The notes: generated from the sequence alone by a model not told the origin. A DNA stretch of 59,664 nt from Flavobacteriaceae bacterium (GCA_016764435.1 JAESRX010000067.1:1-59664); one strand, 5' to 3'. Numbered from the stretch's first letter, positions 1 through 8,544 are shown. Numbers and translations are program-made.

Positions 1-152
1 ACTGTCTTCAAATTATTGAAATTACACAGGAGGGTGTTTTAGGAACTGTTGGTTGTAATTACCCGGCGTTCAGTGCAACAAGACGATAAAATCAGTGGGG
101 TCCCCCGGACCCACGTAATTTTAATCGCTAGGTGTTCTAGGTGTTGCCAGTA
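1..152 (-). repeat. Partial cassette recombination site (attC-like), left edge
   Basis: The right arm of a site lies at about 117-150 and ends in the core GTTGCCAGTA that opens cassette C6. Its partner arm would lie near or beyond the window edge. Inside it, 96-115 forms a near-perfect GC-rich palindrome (GTGGGGTCC / GGACCCAC), unlike the AT-rich interiors of the other sites. The stretch AATTTTAATCGCTAG (117-131) recurs at 10013-10027. No gene is seen here. Confidence 0.5.
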
Positions 153-155
153 GTG

Positions 156-767
156 TTACTTATAACATCTCTTTCTATCTGATATTTCAATTACTCCATT
201 CAATCCAATAATTCCATATTTTTCATAGGCTTGCTTTCCTTTCAACATTTTAAATTTTGCCCGTTTTGGCTTTTTCAATATTTTATTGATGTTAATTTGG
301 TTTTTACTTGAATTTATTGGCACTTTAAATAAGCGCCCATTTATATAATAAATGGTATTGTCGCCTATTAAATTACCTACAAGTTTTTTCTTGAAATATG
401 GTCTATTCTGATTTAGAAAAAATAATTTATTATTTGATTTTTTATATATTTTGGTATTTACGAAGTGCTTAGTAAAACTATTTAAAATAACAATTCCTTC
501 TTTTTTAGTATCACTAATCAGTTTATTAATTATGAAAATAGTATCCTTTTCTGTTCGTATATTAAATAAAGTTCTAGACCCAAAAGTGATATCATTTTTT
601 CTAGGAATTTCTATAATAAGTTTGTTATTTTTAATAATCAGTAAATGATAAGGGATAGAGTCTGTTGTGTATGTTTGATATATCTGATTATTCTCAGGTA
701 TTTGAGAATAAGAAATATTTATAAATCCAATTAAGAGTACAGTTATTATAAATTTAATATTTGACAT
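156..767 (-). CDS. Secreted protein with TonB-plug-like C-terminus (cassette C6)
   Basis: The preferred start is the ATG at 767, which gives 203 residues beginning with a clear export signal (MSNIKFIITVLLIGF, then ISYSQ). An upstream in-frame ATG at 833 would put 22 polar residues before the signal and is unlikely. The C-terminus has the pattern AYEKYGIIGLNGVIEI, resembling the end of TonB plug domains (xxYGxxGxNGVIxI), but there is no beta-barrel. It overlaps the end of the upstream gene by 14 bp, so the two are probably translated together. Function is unknown. It could be a partner or immunity factor of that gene, or a short plug-like signalling protein. Confidence 0.6.
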   Translation of the reverse strand: MSNIKFIITVLLIGFINISYSQIPENNQIYQTYTTDSIPYHLLIIKNNKLIIEIPRKNDITFGSRTLFNIRTEKDTIFIINKLISDTKKEGIVILNSFTKHFVNTKIYKKSNNKLFFLNQNRPYFKKKLVGNLIGDNTIYYINGRLFKVPINSSKNQININKILKKPKRAKFKMLKGKQAYEKYGIIGLNGVIEISDRKRCYK

Positions 768-1689
768 AGATAAATGGTTTCGTTTCAATGAATACTTTAA
801 TAAAATCGATATAGGCATTGTCTTTAGGTTCATTGTTTAGACCTAGAGAATTAAATATATCTATTCGATTTTTATTCCCTTTTTTAATATCACCAATAGA
901 CGAGTGAATATCTAGGCTTTTTTTAGAGATGCTTTTATATAACCCGTTATCCATAAAACTATCTGCAACCCTGACTATTATATTAGCAATAATTTTTTTC
1001 ATTTTCTTAATTTCTAAACCTCCAATACCTAAACTACTTTTTATTTTTCCACTTTTTATTTGTTGAAATATTTCATCTTCAGTTAGAGAGATACGCAATT
1101 TTAAAATTCCGTCAAAAGCATATTGTCTCCTGTAAGTTTCAACTTCATCATTTAAATCATAAATCATACCAGGGATGTTTTCAGAGATTCCTTTTGAATT
1201 AATGATTTTTATTAAATCAATTTTTCCTGTTTCAAATTGAAAGGCATGCTTTAACTCGTTTAGTAAACTACCTAACGTTCCATCGTAATTTACAATACCA
1301 GTATCTGTCGTGTCTTCATATTCAAATTTTGGTTTTGTATCAATGTTAAATACATAATTTGTGTTAGCGTTAATTATGACTTCAATTTCTTTTAGTGCTT
1401 CTCTTAATTCAGATAATCTACTTTCCAAATTTCGTTTTTCATTCCTTTTTGCTTCTCCAATTTTTTCTTCTATAGATAATATTTTTTCTTTTACTTTTCT
1501 TTTTAATTCATCCAATTTCTCTTTACTTCTTGGGTCAATTTTATCATTGTATCCACCTTGTATATTATTAAATTTTTGTTGGCATAGATACAAATTTGTA
1601 CTTAAATTTGAAGTATCAACAAATTCATCAGGTTTGGCGCAAAAAATAGCAAAATCTATTGCTTGTTTAAATTCTTGAATTACATTCAT
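754..1689 (-). CDS. Zincin-like protein, possible orphan toxin domain (cassette C6)
   Basis: This is a 311-residue soluble protein with no signal peptide. Residues about 50-105 are rich in Lys and Glu and look like a coiled coil. The second half contains NELKHAFQFETG (N144, E145, H148), which resembles an HExxH zinc-peptidase motif with the first His changed to Asn. Further on, NDEVETYRRQ resembles the downstream acidic segment seen with such motifs in Bacteroidota Rhs-type toxin tips. It is the first gene of cassette C6 and overlaps the secreted plug-like gene. I do not recognise a family with certainty; a degenerate peptidase or toxin-tip domain is an inference. Confidence 0.55.
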   Translation of the reverse strand: MNVIQEFKQAIDFAIFCAKPDEFVDTSNLSTNLYLCQQKFNNIQGGYNDKIDPRSKEKLDELKRKVKEKILSIEEKIGEAKRNEKRNLESRLSELREALKEIEVIINANTNYVFNIDTKPKFEYEDTTDTGIVNYDGTLGSLLNELKHAFQFETGKIDLIKIINSKGISENIPGMIYDLNDEVETYRRQYAFDGILKLRISLTEDEIFQQIKSGKIKSSLGIGGLEIKKMKKIIANIIVRVADSFMDNGLYKSISKKSLDIHSSIGDIKKGNKNRIDIFNSLGLNNEPKDNAYIDFIKVFIETKPFIYVKY

Positions 1690-1705
1690 TGTTTAGGTTT
1701 TACAT

Positions 1706-1904
1706 TACTGGCAACGGAGCGCGTGTATCGCTAGTTGCATTTAAAAATACAAAAACTTTTGGGATTGCCAAGAGCCCTTTTTTTTAATTTGCCTTCCTTT
1801 AGGTTTTTAGGCAAGATTTAAAAAAAGGGAGGTCTTTATAGAGTAGCGGAACCATTGGGTAAAAAACAGGCAGCAATTAGCTATTACACGGTGTTATACC
1901 CAGG
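1706..1904 (-). repeat. attC-like site F between cassettes C5 and C6
   Basis: An imperfect palindrome of 183 bp from core AAC (1713-1715) to core GTT (1893-1895). The arms are GGCAACGG...GTGTATCGCTAGTTGC on the left and GCAATTAGCTATTACACGGTGTTATACC on the right. The interior contains an extra strong hairpin (1775-1793 with 1809-1829, CCCTTTTTTTTAA...TTTAAAAAAAGGG) that could also act as a weak terminator between cassettes. Confidence 0.7.
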
Positions 1905-2293
1905 TGTTTTGCGCATTTTCTAATTAAAGGACAATAACCAATGTTTGAAAACACTTTTTTTATAAAAACATAAAAGTACCAAAAAAATATCCGCAACGTT
2001 GCTCGTCCGCTAGGTACAGACCATAAAAATATAAAAGAACCAATGCTAAAAAACAGAAAATTAAGGCAAATTGTTTATCAACACAAAAGAACCAAAAAAA
2101 TATCCGCAAAGATGCTCATCCGCTAGGTACAGACCTTAATTTACAAAAGAACCATCATTAAATTTTTTGTTTTTTGCCCGCCGGAAAAAGTGTTTTCAAC
2201 AAAGCTGAAACTTTCAAAGATGCCTATCCGTAAAGCTGCTCCTTTTTAGATCGTTTTCCGATATGTTGAACTCTAAATCTACTTGGGTATAAC
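1893..2293 (-). other. Gene-free cassette C5 with repeated structured unit
   Basis: A 401-bp cassette defined by perfect termini GTTATACCC (1893-1901) and GGGTATAAC (2285-2293). I find no convincing ORF. It holds two 51-bp near-identical direct repeats (1972-2022 and 2085-2135, sharing AAAAAAATATCCGCAA and CCGCTAGGTACAGACC) and a decayed third piece near 2218-2242. The whole is enclosed by a perfect 15-nt inverted repeat (1945-1959 and 2185-2199, TTGAAAACACTTTTT). It may carry a non-coding RNA, a promoter or a small nested repeat element; none of these is shown by the sequence alone. Confidence 0.65.
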
Positions 2294-2421
2294 GGTTGTG
2301 TAAGCGTAGTTGCGGATTTCAAAGCACTTATCTTTCAATTTATCACTAAACTTTGTTCAAAGAAACTAACTTTGAGTTTAACATAAAACCCGCTATTACG
2401 TTTACATTTTGTTGTGGCCAG
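2282..2421 (-). repeat. attC-like site E between cassettes C4 and C5
   Basis: A palindrome of exactly 123 bp from core AAC (2291-2293) to core GTT (2411-2413). The left arm AACGGTTGTGTAAGCGTAG then TTGCGG pairs imperfectly with the right arm CCCGCTATTACGTTTACA then TTTTGTT. The mismatches and the bulge next to the core recall the extrahelical bases and spacer of integron attC sites. Confidence 0.75.
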
Positions 2422-3852
2422 TTACTCTATCTTTTTTGCTTCTTTATCAAGTCCAGTTGCCTCCTGCTGAACTCTATATCTTTCAACTTTTCCTTTTGTA
2501 TTTAATATAAATTCATACGTAACTTCAGGTGAAAAACCTTTAACTATAAATTTAACATATGAAACAGGAATAAGTTCTGCTTTAAACTCAGGGTTCATAA
2601 CTACATAAAGTTTATTATTTTCAAAAACTATTTCTCTATTTTTTCCATTTGGTTTCAAATATTTTCCAGTAAATATTTTTAACACAGAAGGGTCTTTTAA
2701 TTCAATTGGGGTTTCAACAGGTAAGTTATATAATATTTTTCTGCTATTTTTAATTGGAACTTCAATCTTTTCAGTTGAATTATTTTGAAGGATTATAATC
2801 GTCTTATCGTTATCAATATGTCTTTCTATATGTGTAATATAACCAGCCCAACCACCACTATGATTTGCTATTTTTCCATATGTTTTTGTGCTGTCAATCA
2901 TCCATCCAAAACCATAGTCAGTTTTTATTTGATTGTTTATTTTATAAGATGAAAAAATCATTTTTCTGTCTTCATCATTGATTAAGTTATTTCCGTAAAG
3001 AGTTCTATCCCATTTTAATAAATCTTGTAAATTAGAATTTACCATTCCATCTCCAACAATTCCATCTAAATAGACAACATAATAACCCTTACCCAATTCA
3101 TCTGGTAATATTTTCCTTTTTAAACTATCTGAATAGATATAACCTTGAGCATAATTAGTGATTTTTCGAGGTTCAAAACGTCTTTGATATATAGACGTAT
3201 TTGACATCTGTAAAGGTTCAAATATGTTCTTTTTTAAAAAATCTCCAAAAGATTGCTTACTGATTCGTTCAATAATTGTGGCTAACAATAAATAGCCCGT
3301 ATTACTGTATCTCCATTTTTCATTTGGTTCAAATTCTTTTTTAGGGTTTAGTTTTTCAAATAAATGAATTATATCATTATTAGTTGCAATTTTTGATTTG
3401 TCCCATTGTTTCTCTGCAATAGACATATAGTCAGGTAATCCGCCAGTATGAGTAAGTAAGTTCTTTATTGTTATGCCTTTATATTTAGATAATTCAGGGA
3501 TATATTTACTTATTTTATCTGCATATGATAGTTTTCCTTGTTTTTTCAGTAATACAATTCCCATTGCTGTAAATTGTTTTGAAACTGATGCTAATTCAAA
3601 TATGGTTTGTTCGTTTAGTTTTTCTTTTGATTTCTCATTTGCAAATCCGTAACTTTTCTCGAAAATTACACTTCCATTTTCAGCCACAAGAACATTTCCA
3701 TTAAAAGCACCTTTTTTGTAAAGTTCACTATAAAGAGAATCGAGTTTAATAGTCTTTTTGTTTGGAATGATTTTATTTTCAGCAATTTGATTGTCTGTTT
3801 TACAAGAAATAATTCCAATAAGAATAATAGATAGGAATAATATTTTTTTCAT
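2422..3852 (-). CDS. Lipoprotein serine hydrolase, beta-lactamase/AmpC-like fold (cassette C4)
   Basis: A 476-residue member of the serine beta-lactamase-like (PF00144) superfamily. A lipoprotein signal with lipobox IISC puts it in the envelope. The catalytic triplet is complete: SVSK (S89, K92), YSN (Y182-N184) and HSGG (H331). The LTHTGGLPDY segment typical of this superfamily is also present. The extra C-terminal part (about 400-476) is beta-rich, as in D-aminopeptidase or esterase-type members. It is the only gene of cassette C4 and fills it almost completely. It could be a peptidase, esterase or resistance-related hydrolase; the substrate cannot be read from the sequence. Confidence 0.85.
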   Translation of the reverse strand: MKKILFLSIILIGIISCKTDNQIAENKIIPNKKTIKLDSLYSELYKKGAFNGNVLVAENGSVIFEKSYGFANEKSKEKLNEQTIFELASVSKQFTAMGIVLLKKQGKLSYADKISKYIPELSKYKGITIKNLLTHTGGLPDYMSIAEKQWDKSKIATNNDIIHLFEKLNPKKEFEPNEKWRYSNTGYLLLATIIERISKQSFGDFLKKNIFEPLQMSNTSIYQRRFEPRKITNYAQGYIYSDSLKRKILPDELGKGYYVVYLDGIVGDGMVNSNLQDLLKWDRTLYGNNLINDEDRKMIFSSYKINNQIKTDYGFGWMIDSTKTYGKIANHSGGWAGYITHIERHIDNDKTIIILQNNSTEKIEVPIKNSRKILYNLPVETPIELKDPSVLKIFTGKYLKPNGKNREIVFENNKLYVVMNPEFKAELIPVSYVKFIVKGFSPEVTYEFILNTKGKVERYRVQQEATGLDKEAKKIE

Positions 3853-3918
3853 TTTAGTTTTTTGAATGATTTGAATTTGAAACGGTAAATATTTTTGATT
3901 ATTCTAAAGTTTCTCTAA

Positions 3919-4112
3919 TTGGCTACAACGGTTTATGTAAGAATAGTAAGGGTTTAAAATGTACTTATTTTTCGGTTTAGCACTTAGCAAAATTTTTAAT
4001 TTTACCTTTTAAAATATACTCGCAAAATTGAAAATTTTGCGGACTTAATTAAATGCACTGAACTTTGAATTAAGCATTCAAACCCTTATTATTTTTACAC
4101 TTTGTTATGGGC
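3919..4112 (-). repeat. attC-like site D between cassettes C3 and C4
   Basis: A palindrome of 180 bp from core AAC (3927-3929) to core GTT (4104-4106). The left arm AACGGTTTATGTAAGAATAG then TAAGGGTTT pairs with the right arm AAACCCTTATTATTTTTACA then CTTTGTT. The interior contains a small perfect hairpin, CGCAAAATT/AATTTTGCG near 4021-4041. It is of the long size class, together with site F. Confidence 0.75.
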
Positions 4113-4141
4113 TTTTATTCCTTTTGTGATAGTTAATTTTC

Positions 4142-4495
4142 TTATAGCAAACTTCCAGAAGCTGTTGCTATTACATAATCTCCAGAGCTACTTGCTTGTT
4201 CAATAATATCTCCTTGATAATATATTTCAGTAGTAATATTTGCATTCTCATTATCCGCTTGTGCTGATATATACACAAAATCACCTTGATTTCCAGTAAA
4301 AGTAGTTGTCCAACTGCCAGAAGAAATAGTTTTTTGTACAGTATTTCCACTACTATTTTCGTAAGTTATATTAAAACCACTCGGACTACAAGTTACTTCG
4401 TATTTAACTGTTCCGCTTAATTCTTCTTTTTCGCAAGATGAAAGAATTATTCCAAAAAATAATACTGTCACAAATAATAGATAACTTTTTTTCAT
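4142..4495 (-). CDS. Small unknown lipoprotein (cassette C3)
   Basis: A 117-residue protein with a lipoprotein signal (hydrophobic segment then LSSC). The mature part is rich in Ser, Thr, Gly and alternating hydrophobics (EVTCSPSGFNITYENSSG), which suggests a small beta-sandwich on the cell surface. It is the sole gene of the 625-bp cassette C3. About 230 bp upstream of its start, up to the cassette edge at 4728, has no gene and could hold a promoter. No family is recognised with confidence. Confidence 0.7.
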   Translation of the reverse strand: MKKSYLLFVTVLFFGIILSSCEKEELSGTVKYEVTCSPSGFNITYENSSGNTVQKTISSGSWTTTFTGNQGDFVYISAQADNENANITTEIYYQGDIIEQASSSGDYVIATASGSLL

Positions 4496-4719
4496 TACTA
4501 AATCCTTTTAATATTTTTCTACTCATAAGGCTTTTCGATTTCGCCCCGTTTTTTTTAATGGTTTCTGAACTCCATTTTACCCTACTTTATTTTGGGGATT
4601 GTTCAGGTCAAATTTTTATCCCGCTACAAGTAATTTTCATTCGAGAGCATTATCAGTTTATTTTTCTTTTCCCGATTAAGTCGGTCGATTTTCTGTTTAT
4701 GCTTTATCGTCATCTAATT

Positions 4720-4855
4720 GCCCATAACGGTTGGTATAAGATTAGTTGCGTGTTTTAAACACTAAAGTTAGTAAATAAATCACAGATAAAAAGTCCGCGA
4801 GGACTTTCGTAAGTAAGCTTTTACCAGCAATTAATTTTATACGATGTTAGCATAA
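4720..4855 (-). repeat. attC-like site C between cassettes C2 and C3
   Basis: A palindrome of exactly 123 bp between core AAC (4726-4728) and core GTT (4846-4848). The left arm AACGGTTGGTATAAGATTAG then TTGCG faces the right arm CAGCAATTAATTTTATACGA then TGTT. The apex contains the perfect hairpin AAAGTCC-GCGA-GGACTTT (about 4790-4807). The site stem is well conserved with sites B, D and E. Confidence 0.78.
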
Positions 4856-4859
4856 GTAC

Positions 4860-5213
4860 TTACTCTTTTTGTTCTTCCATATCAATCCAATATCCCAATT
4901 CAATTACTTTTACTAGATGCTCTAGTGTTAAATCATAATATTTAGTTTTATCTTTTCTAAATCCATTAAATAACCATCTCCAATCAAAAAATAGTATTAA
5001 TCCCTCAGAATCGAAGTAAGTTTGCCATTCTCTATCTTTTTGATGACTAATATTAAAATGTACTAAAAATTTATCTAAAAACTCTATACCATCTGTTCCA
5101 GTAATTCCTAAATCTTTTTCGATAGTAGTTTTAAGATTCATTTTATTTTTTTTACCCCAATATTCTCCTATAATAAAATTTATAAGCCTTTCAAAAGTAT
5201 TGCTATTCTTCAT
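4860..5213 (-). CDS. DUF1493-like small acidic protein (cassette C2)
   Basis: A 117-residue soluble protein. The centre (IEKDLGITGTDGIEFLDKFLVHF, then YFDSEG) fits my memory of the DUF1493 family, a small acyl-carrier-protein-like fold seen in enterobacteria. Its start overlaps the end of the upstream gene by 11 bp, so the two are translationally coupled. In enterobacteria DUF1493 genes sit next to STM2901-family genes, and the upstream gene here resembles that family. A paired role such as effector with partner is an inference; no function is established from this sequence. Confidence 0.6.
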   Translation of the reverse strand: MKNSNTFERLINFIIGEYWGKKNKMNLKTTIEKDLGITGTDGIEFLDKFLVHFNISHQKDREWQTYFDSEGLILFFDWRWLFNGFRKDKTKYYDLTLEHLVKVIELGYWIDMEEQKE

Positions 5214-5730
5214 CTGTTATATGGTTATAAACTAATTGAGTGTCATATAAAATAACACTTAAATCATAGGCTAATATACCCCAACCAACAAACGGAATAG
5301 CTCTACCAACAAATTTTCCAATAACTTTTGTTAAAGCTATTCTCATTCCTTTCCCTCCAATAATTTTAGGAGTGCCAGTAATCATCGGTAGCCTTACAGG
5401 TGATTTTCCAGGGATTTTAGAAAGATATTTTGACGCAACTGAAGTTCCTTTCGTAGCTCCTTTAAATTTTGCTCTAGTAGGGATAAAAGGTTGACCCGAA
5501 AGTACTGCTATTAAGCCTACAATATCTAGTATTCCAAATTGTTCTGCTGTCTCATATGCTAAAATAGCAATATATAAATCAAATTTAGAAAAGTACCACT
5601 TTCCTTCATATTCCCACGTTCCGGGCTCATCGGAATAATTGGGTTGCAATAATAGTTCATTTCTTAGTTCTTCTCTAAATTTATAAGATTCATAACTTAG
5701 ACTCACGGTTTCAAATTCGGATTCTATCAT
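5203..5730 (-). CDS. STM2901-family-like protein (cassette C2)
   Basis: A 175-residue protein. It has the pattern GTWEYEGKWYFSKFDLY, then AYETAEQFGILDIVGLIAVLS followed by GQPFIPTRAKFKGATKGTS, and a hydrophobic C-terminal segment (GRAIPFVGWGILAYDLSVILY) that could insert in a membrane. As I recall, these features mark the STM2901 family of unknown function, usually encoded beside DUF1493. It is the first gene of cassette C2 and is coupled to the DUF1493-like gene. It may be a toxin, channel or phage-related factor; the evidence is family resemblance from memory only. Confidence 0.55.
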   Translation of the reverse strand: MIESEFETVSLSYESYKFREELRNELLLQPNYSDEPGTWEYEGKWYFSKFDLYIAILAYETAEQFGILDIVGLIAVLSGQPFIPTRAKFKGATKGTSVASKYLSKIPGKSPVRLPMITGTPKIIGGKGMRIALTKVIGKFVGRAIPFVGWGILAYDLSVILYDTQLVYNHITDEE

Positions 5731-5742
5731 TTTTTTTTGTAT

Positions 5743-5880
5743 TTATGCTAACGGTCTCGTATAAGAATAGTAGCGGATTTTAACACACTAAATTTCGGAT
5801 AAAAACAGACCCTTTTTATATTTACTTACCTTGTTTTTAGCGATTAAACCGCTATTATTTTTATACCATGTTGGCAACTG
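5743..5880 (-). repeat. attC-like site B between cassettes C1 and C2
   Basis: A palindrome of exactly 123 bp between core AAC (5750-5752) and core GTT (5870-5872). The left arm CGTATAAGAATAGTAGCGG faces the right arm CCGCTATTATTTTTATACC. Reading both as one strand gives GTATAA-R-AATA-R-TAGCGG, so the stem is nearly perfect apart from two A/C-type mismatches and an unpaired GGTCT beside the core. It is the clearest member of the family. Confidence 0.8.
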
Positions 5881-5893
5881 GGCTTCGTTCGGA

Positions 5894-6757
5894 TTACAAA
5901 TAACTACTCCAAGTTTTCGCTTTTCCTTTTATCTCTTTTTCAGGATATTGTTTGTTATACTTTTTATATAAGCTACCAAAAAAGATAGGTACGTCTTTTG
6001 CTGGAGTAGTATCATAGTCATTAATTATTGTAGTTCCTAGAGTTGATAATTTCTCAAGTTTAGGCAAATCCTTTATGAATTTTATAGATTCTAATTTTTT
6101 GCAATCCTCAATATTTAAAATTTCTAATTTTTGCAATTCTCCAATAGGACTAAAATCTTGCATTTTCCAACAATAATCTATTTTAAGATATTTCAAATTC
6201 TTTTGTGCTTTAATTTGGGAAATATCTGTTAAACTTCTGTGCGCAATGATATCTAAGGCAATTAAGTTTTTAAAATTTTGTATGCCTTCTAAACTTTTCA
6301 AACTACCAGAATGAGTGCTTAGGAATTTCAGGTTATTTAATGCACTTATCGGTGTAAAGTCTTTTGCTTTATAGTCGGATACAGACAAATATTCAATACT
6401 TTTTTGAGTATTCAAATTTAACATATACTTTGGATACCAATTTGTTCCTAATCTTTTAAGAGGGGTTATTTGAGAAAAATCAACTTCAGTTTTTATATCT
6501 GAATAAAAATGCAAATACAAAATTTCTAAGTTTTTTAATTTATTTAAAAATAGATTATGACATTCTAATTTATTTATAAAATGTAACTCCTTAATATCTC
6601 TAAACTCTTTAGCAAAACTAGCGAGTTGTTCTTCCTTGAAGTAGCCATCTAAATGAATTGGATAATCTCCATTCTTAAATTCTTCTCTAACTTCTGTAAA
6701 ATTTGATTTTTCATCAAATTTTACATATTTATCTTCTAAACGATTTATTACTGCCAT
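5894..6757 (-). CDS. Leucine-rich-repeat protein, probable immunity partner (cassette C1)
   Basis: A 287-residue cytoplasmic protein without a signal peptide, made largely of leucine-rich repeats of about 22 residues (units such as LKNLEILYLHF, LNNLKFLSTHSG and LQKLEILNIEDC). It lies 11 bp after the toxin-like gene in the same cassette, the usual place for an immunity gene. LRR proteins of this type often act as binding proteins, and immunity to the neighbouring GIY-YIG domain is the natural inference. An independent LRR function cannot be excluded. Confidence 0.65.
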   Translation of the reverse strand: MAVINRLEDKYVKFDEKSNFTEVREEFKNGDYPIHLDGYFKEEQLASFAKEFRDIKELHFINKLECHNLFLNKLKNLEILYLHFYSDIKTEVDFSQITPLKRLGTNWYPKYMLNLNTQKSIEYLSVSDYKAKDFTPISALNNLKFLSTHSGSLKSLEGIQNFKNLIALDIIAHRSLTDISQIKAQKNLKYLKIDYCWKMQDFSPIGELQKLEILNIEDCKKLESIKFIKDLPKLEKLSTLGTTIINDYDTTPAKDVPIFFGSLYKKYNKQYPEKEIKGKAKTWSSYL

Positions 6758-6768
6758 ATCTTTTTCTA

Positions 6769-8544
6769 TTAAAAATCAATTCGTGGAAACTCTTTTGGGA
6801 GTTTGTATTTATTTGCGACTTTTTCAGCCTCCTTAAAAAATTCTTGTAACCCTTTTTCGGTTTTTAAATCAAACCTTCCACCCATAGGGTTTACTTTATT
6901 AATCATTTTCTTAGCATCCTTCCAATTTTCTCCATACTTTTTTAAAATAGCGAACTGTTCATACATTTCGCGTTCTACTTTTGTAGAGCCGGGCATTTTA
7001 TATATAATCTCTTGTCCTTGTTTAATGGTTTCTTTAAGCTTACCTCTTTTGCCGAAATGTTTTTCAATTCTTTTAGTTAAATCTTTTGATTGCCCAATAT
7101 AACCTTTAATTTTATCAGTATTTTTTACAACCAAGTCATAAACACCTTCAATCTTATCTGTTGCTTTCTTTACTTTTTTAGCTAATTTACCAACAGTTAC
7201 TGCCGTACCTAATATGGGTACCATTGCAGAAAAATTTAATGCTGCATCTCCGTAATTGCCTCTAGATAAAGATATAAGACCATTTAAGCAGTCAGCAAAT
7301 ATACCTACAGCAGGAATCATACCTATTACATCTAAAGCAGTTTGTGTTGCATCCGCCCAACTTTCCCAATCGGTTGGTTTACCACCATTCTGCTCTGCAT
7401 CAAATTCGTTTATTGTTTCCCATTTTAGTGGTTGATTGGGAGGAATTTCTAGATTTGCAAATTCAGGATTACTACGGTCTATTGGAGGTGGGGTTTTTAA
7501 ATCATCAAATTCTACGTCGGGAAAAACTTGTTTTGCTTCTGCTAAAGAGCCTTCAAATGTGCCTAAAGAATTTTTGTAATACCAAACTTCTTCTCCTCTT
7601 GATGAGATTTCTTGTTTGAACTGACTAACAACGACTGTTCCTCGATTGGTTATAGTTGCAGAAGTATTATATTTTACTTGGGCAATACTTTCACCGACAT
7701 TTAGGAATTCGTGTTTAATTTGCATTAAAGTTGTGCCCTCTTCATTTACACGAACTATGTTTGTTCCTTTTTGCTGGTCTATAATTTCATAATAGGGTGG
7801 GTCAATTTGTAAATCTGCCTTTTTTTCTATATTATCATATTTTGCAATGGCTTTTAATTTATAAGGATTGGGATTTCCTACTAATTCATCTTCTTTATTT
7901 TTAAAACTCCCGATAAGAATTTTTACTTTTCCTTGTGCGTCTATCGTTGCTGACGTTTTTAAAAGAGTGATTTTTTCAGTTTCCTCTGTTATTTCAAAAG
8001 ACAATTCTTCTCCAGGAAAGAAGCCCATTGTTTGAGCTTCAAGCCATATTTTATTGCCTACTTCTGTTTTTTCAATAACTTCATCAGGAAAATCAACTGT
8101 GTCGTTTTTGCCTTTTGCTTCTTTGTTTGATTTCCATTCTAAACTATATATAGTTGGTTCATCAATTGGGTCGATTACTGGTGCGGCTACTGGTTGTAAT
8201 TGAGTAGGTTGATTAACTTGTAAATGGTCGGTTATTTTTATAGGTACACCACCATACGAACACATAATTATGGAATCTTCCAAAAGTGCTTTTTGGTCTT
8301 GTACTATCAAATCTGCAACACCTTCCCATTTCTCTGGTTTAATAACAGATGCGCAAGGTTTTGGCGGATAGTATTTTGTGCAATTACCTTCAAAAATGAG
8401 GTTTGTTTTTTCTTTGTCTCCTTCGGTTGCAAATATCTTATCTTGTACTTTTATCTCGTTAGAAGTTACTTTTAAAGTACCTTCTGGTTTTGTGCAAAGT
8501 TTACATTCTATTTTTGCACCATTACAAACGTAATTTTTTGCCAT
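6769..8544 (-). CDS. PAAR-like (DUF4280) polymorphic toxin with GIY-YIG-type C-terminus (cassette C1)
   Basis: A 591-residue modular protein. Residues 1-115 match the DUF4280 PAAR-like pattern (CNGAKIECKLC near the start, CSYGGVP at about 95), used to tip type VI spikes. A beta-rich middle follows. Residues about 390-455 form a glycine-rich hydrophobic pre-toxin segment (DVIGMIPAVGIFADCLNG). The C-terminus carries VYDLV (468-472), YIG (482-484) and R492, the GIY-YIG nuclease arrangement with VYD in place of GIY. It is the first cassette beside the recombinase and is followed by an LRR gene. Delivery by a T6SS and nuclease activity are inferences; no T6SS genes are in the window. Confidence 0.75.
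   Translation of the reverse strand: MAKNYVCNGAKIECKLCTKPEGTLKVTSNEIKVQDKIFATEGDKEKTNLIFEGNCTKYYPPKPCASVIKPEKWEGVADLIVQDQKALLEDSIIMCSYGGVPIKITDHLQVNQPTQLQPVAAPVIDPIDEPTIYSLEWKSNKEAKGKNDTVDFPDEVIEKTEVGNKIWLEAQTMGFFPGEELSFEITEETEKITLLKTSATIDAQGKVKILIGSFKNKEDELVGNPNPYKLKAIAKYDNIEKKADLQIDPPYYEIIDQQKGTNIVRVNEEGTTLMQIKHEFLNVGESIAQVKYNTSATITNRGTVVVSQFKQEISSRGEEVWYYKNSLGTFEGSLAEAKQVFPDVEFDDLKTPPPIDRSNPEFANLEIPPNQPLKWETINEFDAEQNGGKPTDWESWADATQTALDVIGMIPAVGIFADCLNGLISLSRGNYGDAALNFSAMVPILGTAVTVGKLAKKVKKATDKIEGVYDLVVKNTDKIKGYIGQSKDLTKRIEKHFGKRGKLKETIKQGQEIIYKMPGSTKVEREMYEQFAILKKYGENWKDAKKMINKVNPMGGRFDLKTEKGLQEFFKEAEKVANKYKLPKEFPRIDF

Noticed and set aside
1361..1678. Plus-strand ORF opposite the zincin-like gene
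   Set aside because: It is a shadow in another frame with hydrophobic, low-complexity content and no supporting context.
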